Part shown: in pieces, positions 16,717 through 25,485 of the stretch
How the letters are laid out: every line of letters begins with the position of its first letter
Position numbering within the stretch: position 1 is the stretch's first letter
Assembly: GCA_046260765.1 (NCBI GenBank)
Contig: JBHEOO010000017.1
Location: 4,622-68,621 of the forward strand
Length of the DNA: 64,000 nucleotides
Direction: 5' to 3'
DNA from: Chromatocurvus sp046260765
Lineage (GTDB): Bacteria > Pseudomonadota > Gammaproteobacteria > Pseudomonadales > Halieaceae
The notes under the pieces: generated by a model
What the model was told of the DNA's origin: nothing
What the model saw: only the letters and a program-made list of their open reading frames with translations
Database searches by the model: none
Program-made: the position numbers and the translations under genes

Positions 16717-18327
16717 ATGCAGAGAATGGGAAGGTTTTTAGCGGTTTGCTGTGCACTTCTTTCCGTAACCCTGGTCCCGGTCCACGCGCAGGATCAGGTT
16801 CAGCCGGCCCCCGACCGGGGTGAGAACGAGGGAGCGGGTCCCTTTGATCGCCTGGTTATCCGTGGCGCCACATTGATCAATGGTGACGGTGGCATGCCGG
16901 TCGGTCCGGTAGATATCGTCATCGAGCAGAACCGGATTGAATCCATCAAGGGCGTCGGCACGCCGGGTGTTCCAGTCAGTGACGAAGGTCGGCCCGAGCC
17001 TGGTACACACGAGATTGACGCTCACGGTATGTACGTCATGCCGGGCTTTATCGATAACCACGTCCACACGGGCGGTGTGCCGAAAGCGCCCAATGCCGAT
17101 TATGTTTACAAGCTGTGGCTGGCTCACGGCATCACCACGGTACGCGGCGTGCCCTTCGGCCCGCTGGAGTGGTCCATCGGTGAGAAGAAGCGCAGCGCCA
17201 GTAATGCGATTGTGGCACCGCGCATGGTTTCCTTTCATCGTATGGGTAGCGGCGAGGCCTGGAAGGACCGCTCGATACGCACCCCGGATGAGGCCCGCGA
17301 GTGGGTGCGCTATGCTAAAAAACAGGGCGTCGACGGGCTCAAGCTGGGTGCGCACCGCCCTGACATTATGGCTGCGCTCATTGACGAGGCGAACAAGCTG
17401 GGCATGGGGCAGACCGCCCACCTGGACCAGCGGGGCGTCGCGCGGATGAACGCGCTTGATGCAGCCCGTCTCGGCATGAAGGGCATGACGCATTTTTACG
17501 GGCTTTTTGAAGCGCTGTATGACGATCATGATGTGCAGCCCTGGCCTGTAGGCATCAACTACGCCAACGAGTATGACCGCTTCAGTCAGGTTGCCAGACA
17601 GTGGAACCTGATCGCTGAGCAGGGCAGTGAGCCATGGAATGCGGTGATCGATGAATTCCTGGAAAGAAACTTCTTCATCAACCCGACGATGACGATCTAC
17701 GCCGCGGGACGCAACGTGGAGTTTGCGCGACAGTCGGTGTGGCACGACGCCTACACGTTGCCCTCGATGATGGAATACTACCGGGCCAGCCGCACGGATC
17801 ACGGAGCGTACTGGTTCTACTGGACTACTGCGGATGAGGTCGCCTGGCGCAATTTCTATCACCGCTGGATGGCTTTCCTCGACGATTACAAGGATCGCGG
17901 TGGACGCGTCACGATAGGCACCGATGCCGGCTTCATCTACAAGCTCTACGGCTTCAGCTACGTCGAGGAAATGGAGCTCCTGCAGGAGGCTGGCTTCCAT
18001 CCGCTGGAAGTGATCCGCGCCGCCACACTCCACGGGGCGGAAGAAATATTCGAGCCCCTGGGGAAGCCCATCGAGTACGGACTTATCCAGGAAGGGCTTC
18101 TGGCGGACCTGGTGATCGTTGAGGAAAATCCGCTCGAGAACTTCAAGGTCCTTTACGGCACAGGGGCCGTCAGACTCAACGATGAAACCCGCAAGCCCGA
18201 GCGTATTGGTGGCGTGAAGTACACGATTAAGGACGGTATCGTGTACGACGCCAAGCAACTCCTGGCAGACGTCGCCAGCATGGTCGAGGCGGCTAGGCAG
18301 GCTGACGCAGAGAGCAGCGCGGAATAG
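16717..18327 (+). CDS. Exported metal-dependent amidohydrolase (imidazolonepropionase/prolidase-like)
   Basis: 536 residues with a signal peptide (ending VPVHAQ). It is an amidohydrolase-1 superfamily protein: GATLINGDGGMPVGPVDIVIE, the metal motif GFIDNHVHTGG near residue 112, GLKLGAH, GQTAHLDQRG, MTHFYG, and IGTDAGF with the metal-binding aspartate. It ends with the standard GLLADLVIVEENPLENF strand. The motif reads HVH rather than the more common HTH/HCH, still with both His. A GGGGCAG stretch is near the start. It is monocistronic and probably hydrolyses an exogenous amide or peptide-like compound. It is distinct from the YtcJ-type enzymes at 5411 and 25486. Confidence 0.88.
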   Translation: MQRMGRFLAVCCALLSVTLVPVHAQDQVQPAPDRGENEGAGPFDRLVIRGATLINGDGGMPVGPVDIVIEQNRIESIKGVGTPGVPVSDEGRPEPGTHEIDAHGMYVMPGFIDNHVHTGGVPKAPNADYVYKLWLAHGITTVRGVPFGPLEWSIGEKKRSASNAIVAPRMVSFHRMGSGEAWKDRSIRTPDEAREWVRYAKKQGVDGLKLGAHRPDIMAALIDEANKLGMGQTAHLDQRGVARMNALDAARLGMKGMTHFYGLFEALYDDHDVQPWPVGINYANEYDRFSQVARQWNLIAEQGSEPWNAVIDEFLERNFFINPTMTIYAAGRNVEFARQSVWHDAYTLPSMMEYYRASRTDHGAYWFYWTTADEVAWRNFYHRWMAFLDDYKDRGGRVTIGTDAGFIYKLYGFSYVEEMELLQEAGFHPLEVIRAATLHGAEEIFEPLGKPIEYGLIQEGLLADLVIVEENPLENFKVLYGTGAVRLNDETRKPERIGGVKYTIKDGIVYDAKQLLADVASMVEAARQADAESSAE

Positions 18328-18423
18328 TAGAGACTTTGCGACTCCTGGATATCTGTAGCGCCGGTGCCATGCATCGGCGTGTTGGTTTATGATCTGCGGT
18401 TCTTGACAGGGAAATCTGGAAAC

Positions 18424-19452
18424 ATGCCTTTGTTACGCGCCTTATTACCCGCAGCAGTGCTGTTATGTGCCGCCGTCACGGGCACTGACAGCGCCAATGC
18501 TGCCACCGTCGTGATGTCGAACGGCGAACGGTTCTCCGGGGATATCATCAGCATGATTGATGGAAAGCTGCTGCTGAAAAACGAGTATGCCGGTGAAATC
18601 ACGCTGCCCTGGTCAGCGGTCACCGAGTTGATCAGCGACGAGCCCCTGCGCCTGCAATTACCTGACGAGAGCGTTGTCACCAGCACGACAACCAGCGCAG
18701 CGCCAGGCAGCCTCGAACTGGCGGAGAAATCTGCCAGAGAGGACCAGGTGTTACCATTGGTTGATATCGCAGCGATCAACCGACCTCTCGTGAACCCCTA
18801 TGAATATGAGTGGCGCGGCAAGTCAAACGTCGGTCTCAACGCCACCACGGGCAATTCCGATACCACCCGTTTTCATGTGGATACCGAGGGTACGCTGGAA
18901 AATGATGTGGACCGTTATATTGCCGGCGTGGATTTCAACCGCGGCAGCGACAACGATGTCACCAGCGTGGACAACTGGACGGCCTACGGCAGCTACGATC
19001 ACTTTTTCAGTGACAGGCTGTTCTGGAACAACTCCCTCAGCTTCAAGCGGAACACCCTGCAGGAACTCGATCTTCGCAGTGCCATCGGTACTGGTGTCGG
19101 TTATCAGTTTTTTGATGACAGCACGCTACGCCTTTCTACCACCGCGGGCCTGAGTTATGTGCGTGAACAGTTCGACGTTCAGTCCAGCGAAGAGTTTGTG
19201 GCACTGCAGCTTGGGGCAGATTACGAACACCGATGGTTTGACTGGCTGCAGTTTTTCCATAGTCTGCAGACGCTGACCAGTCTGGAGAGCGTTGACGATT
19301 TTGTACTGCGCACTCGCACCGGTCTTCGCTATCCGATTGGCGACAATTTTGTCGCCAGTCTGCAGGTCAACGTGGATTACGATAATACCCCGTCCGAGGG
19401 TGCGGAGAAGGAAGATATCATTTATGTCTTCACGCTGGGGTACGGCTGGTAA
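18424..19452 (+). CDS. DUF481 outer-membrane protein (YdiY-like)
   Basis: 342 residues. The start at 18424 gives a clean signal peptide (MPLLRALLPAAVLLCAAVTG, cleavage after NAA); a longer reading from 18364 does not. The N-terminal 80 residues of the mature form have a VVMSNGERFSGDIISMIDGKLLL module, often fused to DUF481. The C-terminal barrel alternates (WRGKSNVGLNATTGNSDTTR, LSTTAGLSYVREQF) and ends in YGW. Such proteins are small barrels, some salt-induced; transport function is not shown. It is followed by the 11-bp tandem repeat at 19486. Confidence 0.88.
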   Translation: MPLLRALLPAAVLLCAAVTGTDSANAATVVMSNGERFSGDIISMIDGKLLLKNEYAGEITLPWSAVTELISDEPLRLQLPDESVVTSTTTSAAPGSLELAEKSAREDQVLPLVDIAAINRPLVNPYEYEWRGKSNVGLNATTGNSDTTRFHVDTEGTLENDVDRYIAGVDFNRGSDNDVTSVDNWTAYGSYDHFFSDRLFWNNSLSFKRNTLQELDLRSAIGTGVGYQFFDDSTLRLSTTAGLSYVREQFDVQSSEEFVALQLGADYEHRWFDWLQFFHSLQTLTSLESVDDFVLRTRTGLRYPIGDNFVASLQVNVDYDNTPSEGAEKEDIIYVFTLGYGW

Positions 19453-19485
19453 TGTCCTGGTGTCGCTGAAAGAGAGCGTTTGAGA

Positions 19486-19540
19486 CAGGTCTTAGTCAGG
19501 TCTTAGCCAGGTCTTAGTCAGGTCTTAGTCAGGTCTTAGC
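19486..19540. repeat. Tandem repeat, five copies of an 11-bp unit
   Basis: Five consecutive units CAGGTCTTAGT or CAGGTCTTAGC fill 19486-19540, between the stop of the DUF481 gene and the stop of the convergent AlkA-like gene (19549). The unit resembles the GTCAGGTCCTA half of the REP-like element seen elsewhere in the window, so it may have arisen from one. It is not coding in a plausible frame. Confidence 0.9.
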
Positions 19541-19548
19541 GTCAGACG

Positions 19549-20163
19549 TCAGCTGTTCAGATAGGCATGCCAGTACAGCTGGGTGGCGACGCTACGAAAA
19601 GGTCTGTAGCGTTCTCCGAGTTCCTCCAGCGCCATGGCGTCGGGTCGCTCCGGGAGGCTCTTTATGGTCTGCACGGCCTTTATCAGCGCGAGATCGCCGA
19701 TGGGCCACAGGTCTGGTCGCCGCAGGGCAAGCATCAAGTAGCAGTCGGCTGTCCAGTGACCGATGCCGGGTAAGGCCGTGAGAACTTCCCGTGCACGCAC
19801 ATCACTGCGGCGAGCGAGGCTGGCAATCGGCAGCGTGCCTTCTTCGATCGCGGTAGCCGCCGCGCGCGTATAGCGCGCTTTCTGCCGACTGACCCCCGCG
19901 CTGCGCAGCGCCTCATCCTCGAGCTGGAGGTAAGCCACCGGCGTGAACTGCGGCAGGCGCAGGGCGAGTTTGTCGAGCGTGGCTTTTGCCGACGCCAGCG
20001 AGACCTGCTGCTCGAGGATAATGTGAACGAGAGTCTTGAAGCCCGCGGGTCGTGTGCGAAAGGGTGGTGGCCCGTGACGCCTCACGATAATGCCCAGGTC
20101 CCGGTCTCTGGCGGCGAGTGTGTCCACCGCCGCCAGATGCTGTTGACGTGTCAGTGCAGGCAC
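19549..20163 (-). CDS. DNA-3-methyladenine glycosylase II-like (AlkA family, HhH-GPD)
   Basis: 204 residues from GTG at 20163. That start lies 4 bases after the stop of the upstream lipoprotein gene; longer readings run into that gene. The protein is the catalytic HhH-GPD core: FKTLVHIILEQQVSLASAKA, LRSAGVSRQKARYTR, the hairpin LPGIGHWTADCYL, and the catalytic aspartate in PIGDLAL (Asp 157). It lacks the N-terminal domain of E. coli AlkA, which is common in shorter homologues. It removes alkylated purines from DNA. The tight spacing with an envelope lipoprotein gene upstream is odd, and may mean a shared transcript without a shared role. Confidence 0.88.
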   Translation of the reverse strand: MPALTRQQHLAAVDTLAARDRDLGIIVRRHGPPPFRTRPAGFKTLVHIILEQQVSLASAKATLDKLALRLPQFTPVAYLQLEDEALRSAGVSRQKARYTRAAATAIEEGTLPIASLARRSDVRAREVLTALPGIGHWTADCYLMLALRRPDLWPIGDLALIKAVQTIKSLPERPDAMALEELGERYRPFRSVATQLYWHAYLNS

Positions 20164-20167
20164 GCGG

Positions 20168-22375
20168 TCAGCGCGCCAGTGGATCCGGTCGCATCTGGAA
20201 ATGGTACACCTTGCTGGTCGTGTCCGCCCCGGTTTCCATGTGAAAAGGCGCCCGGCTGCTGAAGGTCGCCCATAGGCCGCGCCCTTTCCAGCCGCCGTCG
20301 GGATCATCAATACGCCCATCCATCCACTTGGTATAGAACCCGAGGGGGTAGGGGACGGTCAGCCGCACCCATTCACCCTCATGCAGTACCAGTAGCGCCT
20401 CTGACAGATTGCCGGTGTTGATCGGCGTGTTGGCACCGAGGCCCAGAGTGTCAAACTGGTCTACCCAGGTGTAGTAGCTGCCTTCTGCGCTGCCCTCGTG
20501 CTGCTGGTTGCGGAATTTCGGCAAGGGTTCGGCATAGAAAGTCCAGCCTTCGGGACAGTGCTGCCCGGTTGCCGTCGGCCCGTTCATGGGACCCTCGCAG
20601 AGGCGGCGGTCGAAGCTTGCCATGTGGCCACTGGCCATCGCCGCCCATGCCACGCCGTTGCGATCAATGTCCATGCCTCTTGGGGAAAAACCCTCGATGG
20701 CACTGCCATTTTTGTCCACTGGCGGCTCGAAGTACTCAGTCAGCGCCGTGCGAACGGGATCCTCCCCGGGAACCAGCCGCACCAGACCTCCCGGGTAGCC
20801 GAGTGTCGAGCCCCATATGGAGCCGTCGGGCGCCGGCGCTACTGCGTAGTAACCCGCCTGGATACGTGTGTCCTTGCTGGGGTCGGCAGCCTCGCCGGGT
20901 TGCACATAGCCCTCATCCCTACGGCCATTGCCGTTGGTGTCCAGTATGGTCGGTGTCCAGCCCTGTGCCGCGGCGGCATCGCCGGTCTCTAAATATTTGG
21001 CGACATCGAGCCAGCCCACCACATCGCGTCCGCCGCTGGTCCACAGGGTGTTCTGCGCGTCTTCGGCAAACATCAGGTGATGGGTGCTGAAGCAGGTGTC
21101 GATAGGGGTATACACGTCGGTTGACGGCTCATAGACGCCGAGATGACGAGACGAGGTCTCGGTGGGAAATGCCTGGGCTGCGGGATGGCTGGAACCCTCG
21201 CGACAGAATGCCGGGTTATCCTTGGGATCACGCACGCGCGCGGTTAACCAGACGCGACCGTCGGCATCCAGCATGGGGTTGTGCGCGGTGGTCGCACTGT
21301 CCCAGATCGGCTCCTTACCCCAGAACACCGAGGGACCCGCCACCGGTGCCGGGTCGGGATCATAGCCCGAGTCGGGCAGGGGGAAGATCGGTATTTCTGA
21401 ACTCTCGTGCGTTACCGGATTGAGCACCGGCATGTAGTCGGCGCTGTTCTCCAGGACGCCATACAGCTTGCCGCGTGCGTTGACTGTGGGATCGCGGCGG
21501 TCAGTGGAAACGACATCGTGCAGATAGACCTTTGGATCCGCCCAGTCCCACTGGGTGATCACGACGTTGCGCTCAAGCCCTTGCGGGCGCTCCGGCGCCA
21601 GCGGCAGCTCACCGTCGGCGATACGGTCGGTCCAGTCTGCATACAGCCCTATGGCGCGCTCCAGGCCCATGCCCGCGAGAATGTTCACCATGCCCGTGCC
21701 GGCCTGGCCCGCCTGTACGCGCTGGTGCCAGGCTTCCACGCTGCTGCGTCCATCGCTGAACAGCGCGGGAATTTCCCGGGTGGCCTTGCTGCCGAGCTGG
21801 TGACAGGCGAGGCAGCTGTTGTTGCCCACGCGTCGCACCCAGTCCTCGTAATGCGTGATGGATTCGGCAATGCCGTTGCCCTGTGGGCCGGTGCCCGGGA
21901 ATTCACTTTTGTCTGGCAGTTCCAGCAGCGAATACCAGTAACCGGCAGGATAATAGTCGGCGGCCGCGGCCGCACTGGGAGCTGAGCGAGCCTCAAGTGC
22001 CAGCTGCTTACCCGGCGTCGCCGTTACCTTTTCGGAGTCCACCAGCCCGTAGCCTCGCACCCAGACCTGGTAGCTGGCGTCGGGCAGGTCGGGCACCAGG
22101 AATCGTCCCGCATCATCGGTGACGACTATGCGGGCGAAGCGGGTAGGCAGATCGGTTGTTTCAGCAATGACCCAGACACCGGCTTCCGGGCCCGCAGGTC
22201 CTGACACCACGCCGCTGATATCTGTGTCGCTGGTCGCTACACTACCGGCCCGTGCTGGCGCCGAGGTGTCGGTCTGGTCAGTAATCTGCAGCTTTGCGTC
22301 AGTGTCCTCACGATCGCAGGCGCTGAGTGCACCCAGAGAAATGATAAAAGACACTATCCATGTCAGTCGGTGCAT
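20168..22375 (-). CDS. Large lipoprotein: carboxypeptidase-regulatory-like domain, c-type heme site, beta-propeller
   Basis: About 735 residues. ATG at 22375 is preferred because GGAGG sits eight bases upstream; the ATG at 22381 would leave only two. A lipoprotein signal (SLGALSAC, Cys 20) is followed by an Ig-like regulatory domain (VSGPAGPEAGVWVIAE... DAGRFLVPDLPDASYQVWVRGYG, about 50-125). A single heme-c motif CLACH is at about 188-192. The remaining 450 residues look like a Vgb/NHL-type beta-propeller, with repeats such as LDADGRVWLTARV, APAPDGSIWGSTLG and MDIDRNGVAWAAMASG. It resembles periplasmic or outer-membrane cytochrome-like carboxypeptidase-regulatory proteins of marine Proteobacteria. 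It could be a redox or lyase enzyme of aromatic or methylated compounds. The reaction is unknown. Confidence 0.8.
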   Translation of the reverse strand: MHRLTWIVSFIISLGALSACDREDTDAKLQITDQTDTSAPARAGSVATSDTDISGVVSGPAGPEAGVWVIAETTDLPTRFARIVVTDDAGRFLVPDLPDASYQVWVRGYGLVDSEKVTATPGKQLALEARSAPSAAAAADYYPAGYWYSLLELPDKSEFPGTGPQGNGIAESITHYEDWVRRVGNNSCLACHQLGSKATREIPALFSDGRSSVEAWHQRVQAGQAGTGMVNILAGMGLERAIGLYADWTDRIADGELPLAPERPQGLERNVVITQWDWADPKVYLHDVVSTDRRDPTVNARGKLYGVLENSADYMPVLNPVTHESSEIPIFPLPDSGYDPDPAPVAGPSVFWGKEPIWDSATTAHNPMLDADGRVWLTARVRDPKDNPAFCREGSSHPAAQAFPTETSSRHLGVYEPSTDVYTPIDTCFSTHHLMFAEDAQNTLWTSGGRDVVGWLDVAKYLETGDAAAAQGWTPTILDTNGNGRRDEGYVQPGEAADPSKDTRIQAGYYAVAPAPDGSIWGSTLGYPGGLVRLVPGEDPVRTALTEYFEPPVDKNGSAIEGFSPRGMDIDRNGVAWAAMASGHMASFDRRLCEGPMNGPTATGQHCPEGWTFYAEPLPKFRNQQHEGSAEGSYYTWVDQFDTLGLGANTPINTGNLSEALLVLHEGEWVRLTVPYPLGFYTKWMDGRIDDPDGGWKGRGLWATFSSRAPFHMETGADTTSKVYHFQMRPDPLAR

Positions 22376-22465
22376 TGCCATACCCTCCCGGTGTCAACGC
22401 ATCTCTTAAGGAGCGTGGCGCTCCGATCCTCTATGAAACACCGGTCAAGCTATAGACTTCACCGG

Positions 22466-24031
22466 TCAGGGCCTGAAATCTGCCATCGTATCATCGTCCA
22501 TGTGCTCGTCATTCGCTTCTTCTGCGTCGAGCACCTCAAGATGCTCTTCCGCAAACCAGCGTGTCATGAGAAAGCGCAGCGGAACCAGCATTGCAATAAG
22601 AAGCGGAAACAGGATTCCGGCCGGGCTGCTCTTCAGTATCCAGAGTGCGATAAGCGCCAGGAGCTGTATCAGCGTGAACACGTGGATGACCTTGCGCGGT
22701 ACCTTGCGCACGTAATGGGTCTGTGGGTAAAGCTTTCTGTCCGTTGCCCAGAGGCGCACGCGCTCAAAGAATTCAGTACCACTCAGCGTATTGAAACCCA
22801 TGTAGAGAAAAAGGCCGAATAGAACCTCCATGGGGATCATCTTGATCAGTGGCAGCATTAATATTGAGGCCGCCAGCAAGAGGTGTATTAACAGTGGCGA
22901 TATGCGGTTCTCCTCCACCGCGATGATTTTCTCGGTGGTGCTTGAGCCCAGACTCACTGTCTCCGTTGTTGCGAGGCTCTTGACATGATTCAGGGAGTGC
23001 ACGGTGGCGGCGACTATCCATGGCAGGGCAAACAGTGAGCAGACGGCTGTGATCGCAGCGACGACGACGAGGTCCAGGTTATAGCCACAGCCCTTGCGCA
23101 GTGAGTGCAGTGGGCTGTTGACCAGTCGGGCCGTGATGTTCTGGTCAAGGAACAGCAGTACTGTCACCAGCAGTGCCGGGCCGGCCGCCGCAAATATGAC
23201 CCACGTGGGCACGGCAAACAGATCAACCAGCCAGGGCCTGCCCGTTGTGGTGGCGAAGGTTTCAGGGACTGCAGCGCGCTCCACTTCTATTTCTGGCATC
23301 AACAGGGCGAACGCCGTCATGATGGCGATAGCGATGGCCGGGCCAAAGTCCGAAATGAACTCGCGTGCCTTGCGCTGCAGGTAGGGCGTCTGCAGCACCA
23401 TCTTCAGGCTTCGCGCCAGCATGTAGGTTCCCAGCGACAGCACCAGCGTCATCAGCGCGGTGGCGTCATCGCGCGGCGTTTCGAGAAAGGGTGCGAGCAG
23501 GGACTTCACGGCTTCGTAGATAAAGATGACCGCTACCAGCGCAGCGAAGATCTCGTCCGTGAAGCGCGTGAACAGGCGCATCAGGGCACTGGCATCGGTG
23601 AAGGCGAGAATCAGCATGAACAGACCGGCCCACAGGCCAACCCAGGCGTACAACGACAGGAAAGGCAGGTTCATCTGTAGACTCAACGCGTACAGCAGGC
23701 CCGTGAAGATCGTGATAGGACCTGTTCCGCCCAGAATCGTCAGCGGTTGCCCGGCGAACAACGCGAACAAAATGCCGCCAAGTGCGGTTGCCACAATCAT
23801 TTCTACGGTGCCGATCTGGCCGCCGGTCAGGATGCTGGTGAGAGCCCCGAATGCGACGGCGTTTGCCAGGCAGGCGAAAAACAAAAACACCGTGGAGGCA
23901 ACGACCTTACTGCTGAGACCGTCGCGAAAATCGCTGATATAAAAGGGTAGTCGGCGCCTGAGGTCGTTCTGCAGTCCGCCGAAAAGGCGACCGGTGTACG
24001 CCAGAGGATCACTGCTATCCGTTTTTTTCAT
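22466..24031 (-). CDS. SLC4-like bicarbonate/anion transporter
   Basis: 521 residues with about 12-13 membrane segments. It resembles bacterial members of the SLC4 (anion exchanger / Na+-HCO3-) family rather than SulP or uracil permeases. Markers are DFRDGLSSKVVASTVFLFFACLANA near the N-terminus, LFAGQPLTILGGTGPITIFT, the DEIFAALVAVIFIYEA helix, and KMIPMEVLFGLFLYMGFNTLSG near the C-terminus, which is strongly SLC4-like. The N-terminal cytoplasmic domain of animal AE1 is absent, as in plant Bor and bacterial homologues. It is expected to move bicarbonate (or borate) across the inner membrane. It follows the tandem Usp by 58 bases on the same strand, suggesting an operon. Direction and cation coupling are not readable. 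Confidence 0.88.
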   Translation of the reverse strand: MKKTDSSDPLAYTGRLFGGLQNDLRRRLPFYISDFRDGLSSKVVASTVFLFFACLANAVAFGALTSILTGGQIGTVEMIVATALGGILFALFAGQPLTILGGTGPITIFTGLLYALSLQMNLPFLSLYAWVGLWAGLFMLILAFTDASALMRLFTRFTDEIFAALVAVIFIYEAVKSLLAPFLETPRDDATALMTLVLSLGTYMLARSLKMVLQTPYLQRKAREFISDFGPAIAIAIMTAFALLMPEIEVERAAVPETFATTTGRPWLVDLFAVPTWVIFAAAGPALLVTVLLFLDQNITARLVNSPLHSLRKGCGYNLDLVVVAAITAVCSLFALPWIVAATVHSLNHVKSLATTETVSLGSSTTEKIIAVEENRISPLLIHLLLAASILMLPLIKMIPMEVLFGLFLYMGFNTLSGTEFFERVRLWATDRKLYPQTHYVRKVPRKVIHVFTLIQLLALIALWILKSSPAGILFPLLIAMLVPLRFLMTRWFAEEHLEVLDAEEANDEHMDDDTMADFRP

Positions 24032-24089
24032 CGGGCTCTCGTCTCGTTTTGGGTGGCTGCGCCGCTTGACGCGGGAAGGGTGTTGGCGG

Positions 24090-25004
24090 CTATGGTTCTA
24101 TCGGAGGCGTGAAGCCCGGGGGCTTGATGGCAATTACGGAGCAGTTGGCCCAGGGCAGGACGTTCTCGGCCGTGTTGCCGGTAAGCAGTCCCTTGATACC
24201 CTGGCGCGCGACCGTTCCCATAATGAGCAGATCGACCGGGTGCTTCTCGAGGAATTCGAGAATTCTTGCGTAGGCATTGCCGTCGGTAATGGTGATATCC
24301 CATGTCCCTTCCGGCAGCAGGGACCGGCACTGTGCCTCCAGGGTCGCCTTGGCATCGTCCAGGCGTCGCTGGCGCTCTCCACGCGCCACGGTATCCAGAA
24401 AGTGCGCCGCCTCGGGATGCTCAACGACATGCAGGACTTTCACGTCAGCGCCATCGTACTGCTGCTTGAGCGCCGCCGCTATCGATAGCGCCGCCTCGCC
24501 CACGGGCGTCAGGTCGTGCGCAACGAGCACGGTGGGATGTTCCGGACGCGGCTCATCCTTGACCACCCAGACGGGGCAGGGGCAGAGGCGCAGAAGCTTG
24601 TTGCCTGTGCTGCCGAACAGTAGGCGTCCGGCAAGGCTGCGCTTGCGGGTGCCGATGACAACCAGGTCGTAATTTTCTTTTACAACCGCGTGCAGAATTT
24701 CCCGCCAATGCTCGCCAAAGCGAATTGCGGTGCTGGCCCGCAGGTCCTCCCCCGCATCCGCCTGTAGCTTTTCGAGAATCTTGAGTGCGGCTGCGTGTTG
24801 TTTTCCTGCGGCGGTGCTCGTATCCGGGGTGTCGGATGCCTGCTTGTTGCCTGTCGCATTGATGACGTGCATGAACGTCACCTCGGCGTTGTCGCGCCGG
24901 GCCGTGATCAGTGCCTCGCGAACTGCGACAGCGCCGGTATCAGCGATGGTTTCCGACTTATAATCGATGTCGACAGCAACCAGCACTCTGCGAAACTGAA
25001 TCAT
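24090..25004 (-). CDS. Tandem-domain universal stress protein (UspE-like)
   Basis: 304 residues from ATG 25004, with GGAGG 11 bases upstream; a longer reading begins in repeat sequence. Two Usp domains are fused. The first (about 1-150) has VLVAVDIDYKS and the ATP-loop GTRKRSLAGRLLFGSTGNKLL-type motif. The second (about 155-304) has VLVAHDLTPVGEAALS and GTVARQGIKGLLTGNTAENVL. Both keep the glycine pattern of ATP-binding Usps. Tandem Usps act in stress and metabolic sensing in the cytoplasm. It sits between a DUF3096 peptide and an SLC4-like transporter, and Usp domains often accompany anion or cation transporters, so a regulatory role on the transporter is plausible but unproven. Confidence 0.9.
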   Translation of the reverse strand: MIQFRRVLVAVDIDYKSETIADTGAVAVREALITARRDNAEVTFMHVINATGNKQASDTPDTSTAAGKQHAAALKILEKLQADAGEDLRASTAIRFGEHWREILHAVVKENYDLVVIGTRKRSLAGRLLFGSTGNKLLRLCPCPVWVVKDEPRPEHPTVLVAHDLTPVGEAALSIAAALKQQYDGADVKVLHVVEHPEAAHFLDTVARGERQRRLDDAKATLEAQCRSLLPEGTWDITITDGNAYARILEFLEKHPVDLLIMGTVARQGIKGLLTGNTAENVLPWANCSVIAIKPPGFTPPIEP

Positions 25005-25028
25005 GTTGGCCGTTTCCTCCAAAGGGCG

Positions 25029-25070
25029 CTCGCACTGGAACCTCTTGCAGGGTTCTCGCACTGGAACCTC
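25029..25070. repeat. 16-bp direct repeat, period 26
   Basis: CTCGCACTGGAACCTC occurs at 25029-25044 and again at 25055-25070, just upstream of the Usp gene. It could be two binding sites for one regulator or a slippage duplication. Confidence 0.8.
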
Positions 25071-25176
25071 GCCTTTGCGCCGTGGTACGAGCGCACCAGC
25101 GCACGTCTAAAAAAACACGAGCCTAGCAATCAGACTTCCGCACTACAAGAAAAACCGGAGTGCGCACAGCTTACGC

Positions 25177-25329
25177 TCAGAAGTTGAAGTTGTTCCCGCC
25201 GAACAGTCCTATAAGACCCACGGCAATAAGATAGATTGCAACAATCTTGGCCAGCAGGCGTGGAAACATGAAGATAAGAACGCCGGCGATGAGTGAAACC
25301 AGTGGCGTCAGTGCGAGGTTGATGTCCAT
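25177..25329 (-). CDS. DUF3096 small membrane protein
   Basis: 50 residues: MDINLALTPLVSLIAGVLIF, then MFPRLLAKIVAIYLIAVGLIGLF and a NNFNF end. It has two membrane helices with FPRLL in the turn, which matches the very short DUF3096 family. An AAGGAA site precedes ATG 25329. It is upstream of the tandem Usp on the same strand (172-base gap). Its function is unknown. Confidence 0.85.
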   Translation of the reverse strand: MDINLALTPLVSLIAGVLIFMFPRLLAKIVAIYLIAVGLIGLFGGNNFNF

Positions 25330-25485
25330 GAAGGATTTCCTTTTTCGTTATGGCTACGGGATAGCGCCAGCCTACTTTCATTTGCGCCCTGTCGTTAGTG
25401 CGGTGAGGTGAATCAAGAGCGGCATGGTCGACACCGGTTTGGCGTAAAGATTATCTCAGCCTACTCCCTATACCTGAAAGAGGCG

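Noticed and set aside
16738..18258. 506-residue minus-strand open frame
   Set aside because: It is antisense to the exported amidohydrolase at 16717, which has full motifs and a signal peptide. The antisense product has no recognisable domain; long antisense frames are expected in GC-rich coding DNA.
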